From: JAEUPI01 sp035764445
Lineage (GTDB): Bacteria > Pseudomonadota > Gammaproteobacteria > Burkholderiales > Burkholderiaceae_C
Length of the DNA: 9,423 nt
NCBI GenBank assembly: GCA_035764445.1
Contig: DASTZF010000452.1
Location: forward strand, 1 to 9,423
Direction: 5' to 3'
Shown here: positions 7,961 through 9,423 of the stretch, one piece after another
How positions within the stretch are numbered: position 1 is the first letter of the stretch
Layout of the letters: every line of letters begins with the position of its first letter
The notes under the pieces: generated by a model
What the model saw: only the letters and a program-made list of their open reading frames with translations
What the model was told of the DNA's origin: nothing
Database searches by the model: none
Position numbers and translations under genes: made by a program

Positions 7961-9193
7961 TCAGACGAGCACCTCTGACGGCGGCCGGTGACTGAGGAAC
8001 TGCGTCGGACTGGCCGTCAGTCCGTACGCGCCGGATTGATACACCACCACCAGATCACCCGGTACCGCGGCAGACAGTTCCATGTGGTCGGCGAGAAGGT
8101 CCAGAGGCGTGCACAGCGGACCCACGACCGAAGCGACTTCGCGCGGCCCTGCGCCCAGGCGGTTGCCGATCTCTACGGGGTAATTCTTGCGGATCACCTG
8201 GCCGAAGTTGCCCGACGCCGACAGGTGGTGGTGCAGGCCACCGTCGGTGACCAGGAACACCTCGCCACGCGACACCTTGCGATCGAGCACGCGACACACA
8301 TAGATGCCGGCCTCGCCGACCAGGTAGCGACCGAGTTCGATCACCAGCGCCACGCCGGGCAGGCACTGGCTTGCCGATGCCACGAGGCCGCGCAGGTGCT
8401 GGCCGATCGGCGCCACGTCGAGCGGCTTGTCGCCGGGGAAATAAGGGATCCCGAAGCCACCGCCGAGGTTGATCGAGCGTACCGGGGAGCCGGCGTGTGC
8501 GGCCAACCTCACGGCGAGCTCCAGCGCGTTGGATTGCGCCTCGCAGATCGCCTCGACGCGCAAGTTCTGCGAGCCGGAGAAGATGTGGAAGCCCTCGAAC
8601 GTGAGACCGCGGCGGCGGCCAATCTCATCGAGCACGGTGGGCACTTGCTCGGCGTCGATGCCGAATTGCTTGGGTCCGCCGCCCATCTTCATGCCCGAGG
8701 ACTTCAACTCGAAGTCGGGATTCACGCGCACCGCGATGCGCGCCTTGCGCCCGAGTCGCTCGGCGATCTGCGCCAGCAGATCGACCTCGCGCGGCGACTC
8801 CACGTTGACAAGCACGCCTGCGGCGACGGCCTGCGCGAGCTCGACCTCGCTCTTGCCAGGCCCTGCAAAGCTGATCTCCTGCGGGTCGCAGCCCGCGTCG
8901 AGCGCCACCAGCAACTCGGCGCCCGACGCGACGTCGAGCCCATCGACCCGGCCGACCATGAACGCCACCAGCGCCGGCATCGGGTTCGCCTTGATCGCAT
9001 AGTGCAAGCGCACCTGCGGTGGCAACAGCGCGCGCAGTTCGTCAACGCGCGCGCGCAGCAGCGTGCGGTCGTAGGCGTAGAACGGCGTGCGCCCGACGCG
9101 AGCAGCCAAGGTCGACAGCGGCACACCGGCGACCGTCAGTTCGTGCCCGACGATCGGAAAGCGGGCAGCAGCGGGATGACGCCGGCCGCTCAT
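7961..9193 (-). CDS. PLP-dependent fold-III decarboxylase, exosortase A system type
   Basis: The 410-residue cytoplasmic enzyme belongs to the ornithine/diaminopimelate/arginine decarboxylase group (alanine racemase-like barrel plus beta domain). The PLP lysine is K68 in HYAIKANP (64-71). Other family motifs are SGAELLVALDAG (90-101), GFHIFSGSQ (201-209), the PLP-phosphate loop INLGGGFGIPYF (241-252), ELGRYLVGEAG (286-296), the C-terminal active-site loop GPLCTPLD with C361 (358-365), and QSGAYG (386-391), the conserved Tyr region near PLP. The wording ELGRYLVGEAGIYV and the adjacent acyl ligase match the exosortase A-associated decarboxylase family (TIGR03099), recognised from memory. It should decarboxylate an amino acid to an amine, or an aminoacyl derivative; the substrate is not known. 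Two departures from diaminopimelate decarboxylase are ELGR for EPGR and F205 at the place of the PLP-stacking His. The ATG at 9193 overlaps the ligase stop (ATGA) and has no clear Shine-Dalgarno, so translation is probably coupled. Confidence 0.94.
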   Translation of the reverse strand: MSGRRHPAAARFPIVGHELTVAGVPLSTLAARVGRTPFYAYDRTLLRARVDELRALLPPQVRLHYAIKANPMPALVAFMVGRVDGLDVASGAELLVALDAGCDPQEISFAGPGKSEVELAQAVAAGVLVNVESPREVDLLAQIAERLGRKARIAVRVNPDFELKSSGMKMGGGPKQFGIDAEQVPTVLDEIGRRRGLTFEGFHIFSGSQNLRVEAICEAQSNALELAVRLAAHAGSPVRSINLGGGFGIPYFPGDKPLDVAPIGQHLRGLVASASQCLPGVALVIELGRYLVGEAGIYVCRVLDRKVSRGEVFLVTDGGLHHHLSASGNFGQVIRKNYPVEIGNRLGAGPREVASVVGPLCTPLDLLADHMELSAAVPGDLVVVYQSGAYGLTASPTQFLSHRPPSEVLV

Positions 9194-9423
9194 GTTTCGA
9201 TCGCTGTGGCAGCTGCCTGGCGCCATGCATCCCCGATCGACTTGCGATCGATCTTGCCGTTGGCGTTGCGCGCCAACGAACCGGCCCGCACATCGATGCG
9301 CCAAGGAACCATATAGGCCGGCATGCGCTCCTTGCACATCGCCTCGAGGCGAGACCGGTCCAATGCGGCGCCGTCGCGCGCGGTGACCACCGCGACCACG
9401 GCCTCGCCCCATGTGGCATGGGG
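9190..9423 (-). CDS. AMP-forming acyl-CoA/acyl-carrier ligase (3' end)
   Basis: The gene enters from the right edge; only the last 77 residues are present. The frame is open to the window end and reads GEAVVAVV, then MPAYMVPWRI and NANGKIDRKS. These are the C-terminal subdomain motifs of ANL adenylating enzymes (A9-like and A10, with the catalytic lysine in NGK). The enzyme should activate a carboxylic or amino acid as adenylate and transfer it to CoA or a carrier protein. The context, directly upstream of a fold-III decarboxylase with a 4-base overlap, is that of the exosortase A-associated acyl ligase (TIGR03098). The substrate pocket lies outside the window. An NRPS adenylation domain cannot be formally excluded, but no carrier domain follows. 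Confidence 0.85.
   Translation of the reverse strand, partial: PHATWGEAVVAVVTARDGAALDRSRLEAMCKERMPAYMVPWRIDVRAGSLARNANGKIDRKSIGDAWRQAAATAIET

Noticed and set aside
9194..9412. N-terminal extension of the decarboxylase frame by 73 codons
   Set aside because: It overlaps the real ligase C-terminus in another frame; the ATG at 9193 gives the family length and an ATGA overlap.

Overview
The window is high-GC DNA with GC-ending codons and dense coding on one dominant strand. It looks like the chromosome of a beta-proteobacterium, probably of the Burkholderiales; this is inferred from protein style only, as there is no rRNA or tRNA to place it. Three lines of evidence point to part of an exopolysaccharide locus of the exosortase A (XrtA/EpsH, PEP-CTERM) type: a TviB/TviC-like nucleotide-sugar pair, a GT-B glycosyltransferase, and a fold-III PLP decarboxylase overlapping an AMP-forming acyl ligase. 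The last pair resembles the families TIGR03099 and TIGR03098. No exosortase, PEP-CTERM protein or polymerase gene lies inside the window, so the XrtA link rests on the family resemblance.

Layout. Left block, minus strand: the first 20 codons of a sugar-nucleotide epimerase (1-62), a UDP-N-acetylhexosamine 6-dehydrogenase (73-1356) and a family-4 type glycosyltransferase (1521-2789). Then comes a divergent 302-bp intergenic region (2790-3091) with a run of GC-rich inverted repeats next to the plus-strand gene. Centre, plus strand: one large NRPS gene (3092-7138) coding for half-C, A, T, C. Right block, minus strand, convergent with the NRPS across 36 bp: a secreted TPR protein (7175-7849), the PLP decarboxylase (7961-9193) and the 3' end of an AMP-forming ligase (9190-9423).

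How the genes may work together. The dehydrogenase and epimerase would supply an N-acetylhexosaminuronic acid nucleotide sugar, and the glycosyltransferase would add a sugar to a growing glycan. The NRPS would activate one amino acid, load it on its carrier domain and hand it to an acceptor through a terminal condensation domain. It has no thioesterase or second carrier, so the acceptor may be a soluble amine or another molecule. The neighbouring decarboxylase could make that amine and the ligase could activate an acid. The most interesting reading is an envelope-polysaccharide locus that also carries a small aminoacyl or amide assembly line. The chemistry is inference; the domain order is read directly from the sequence.
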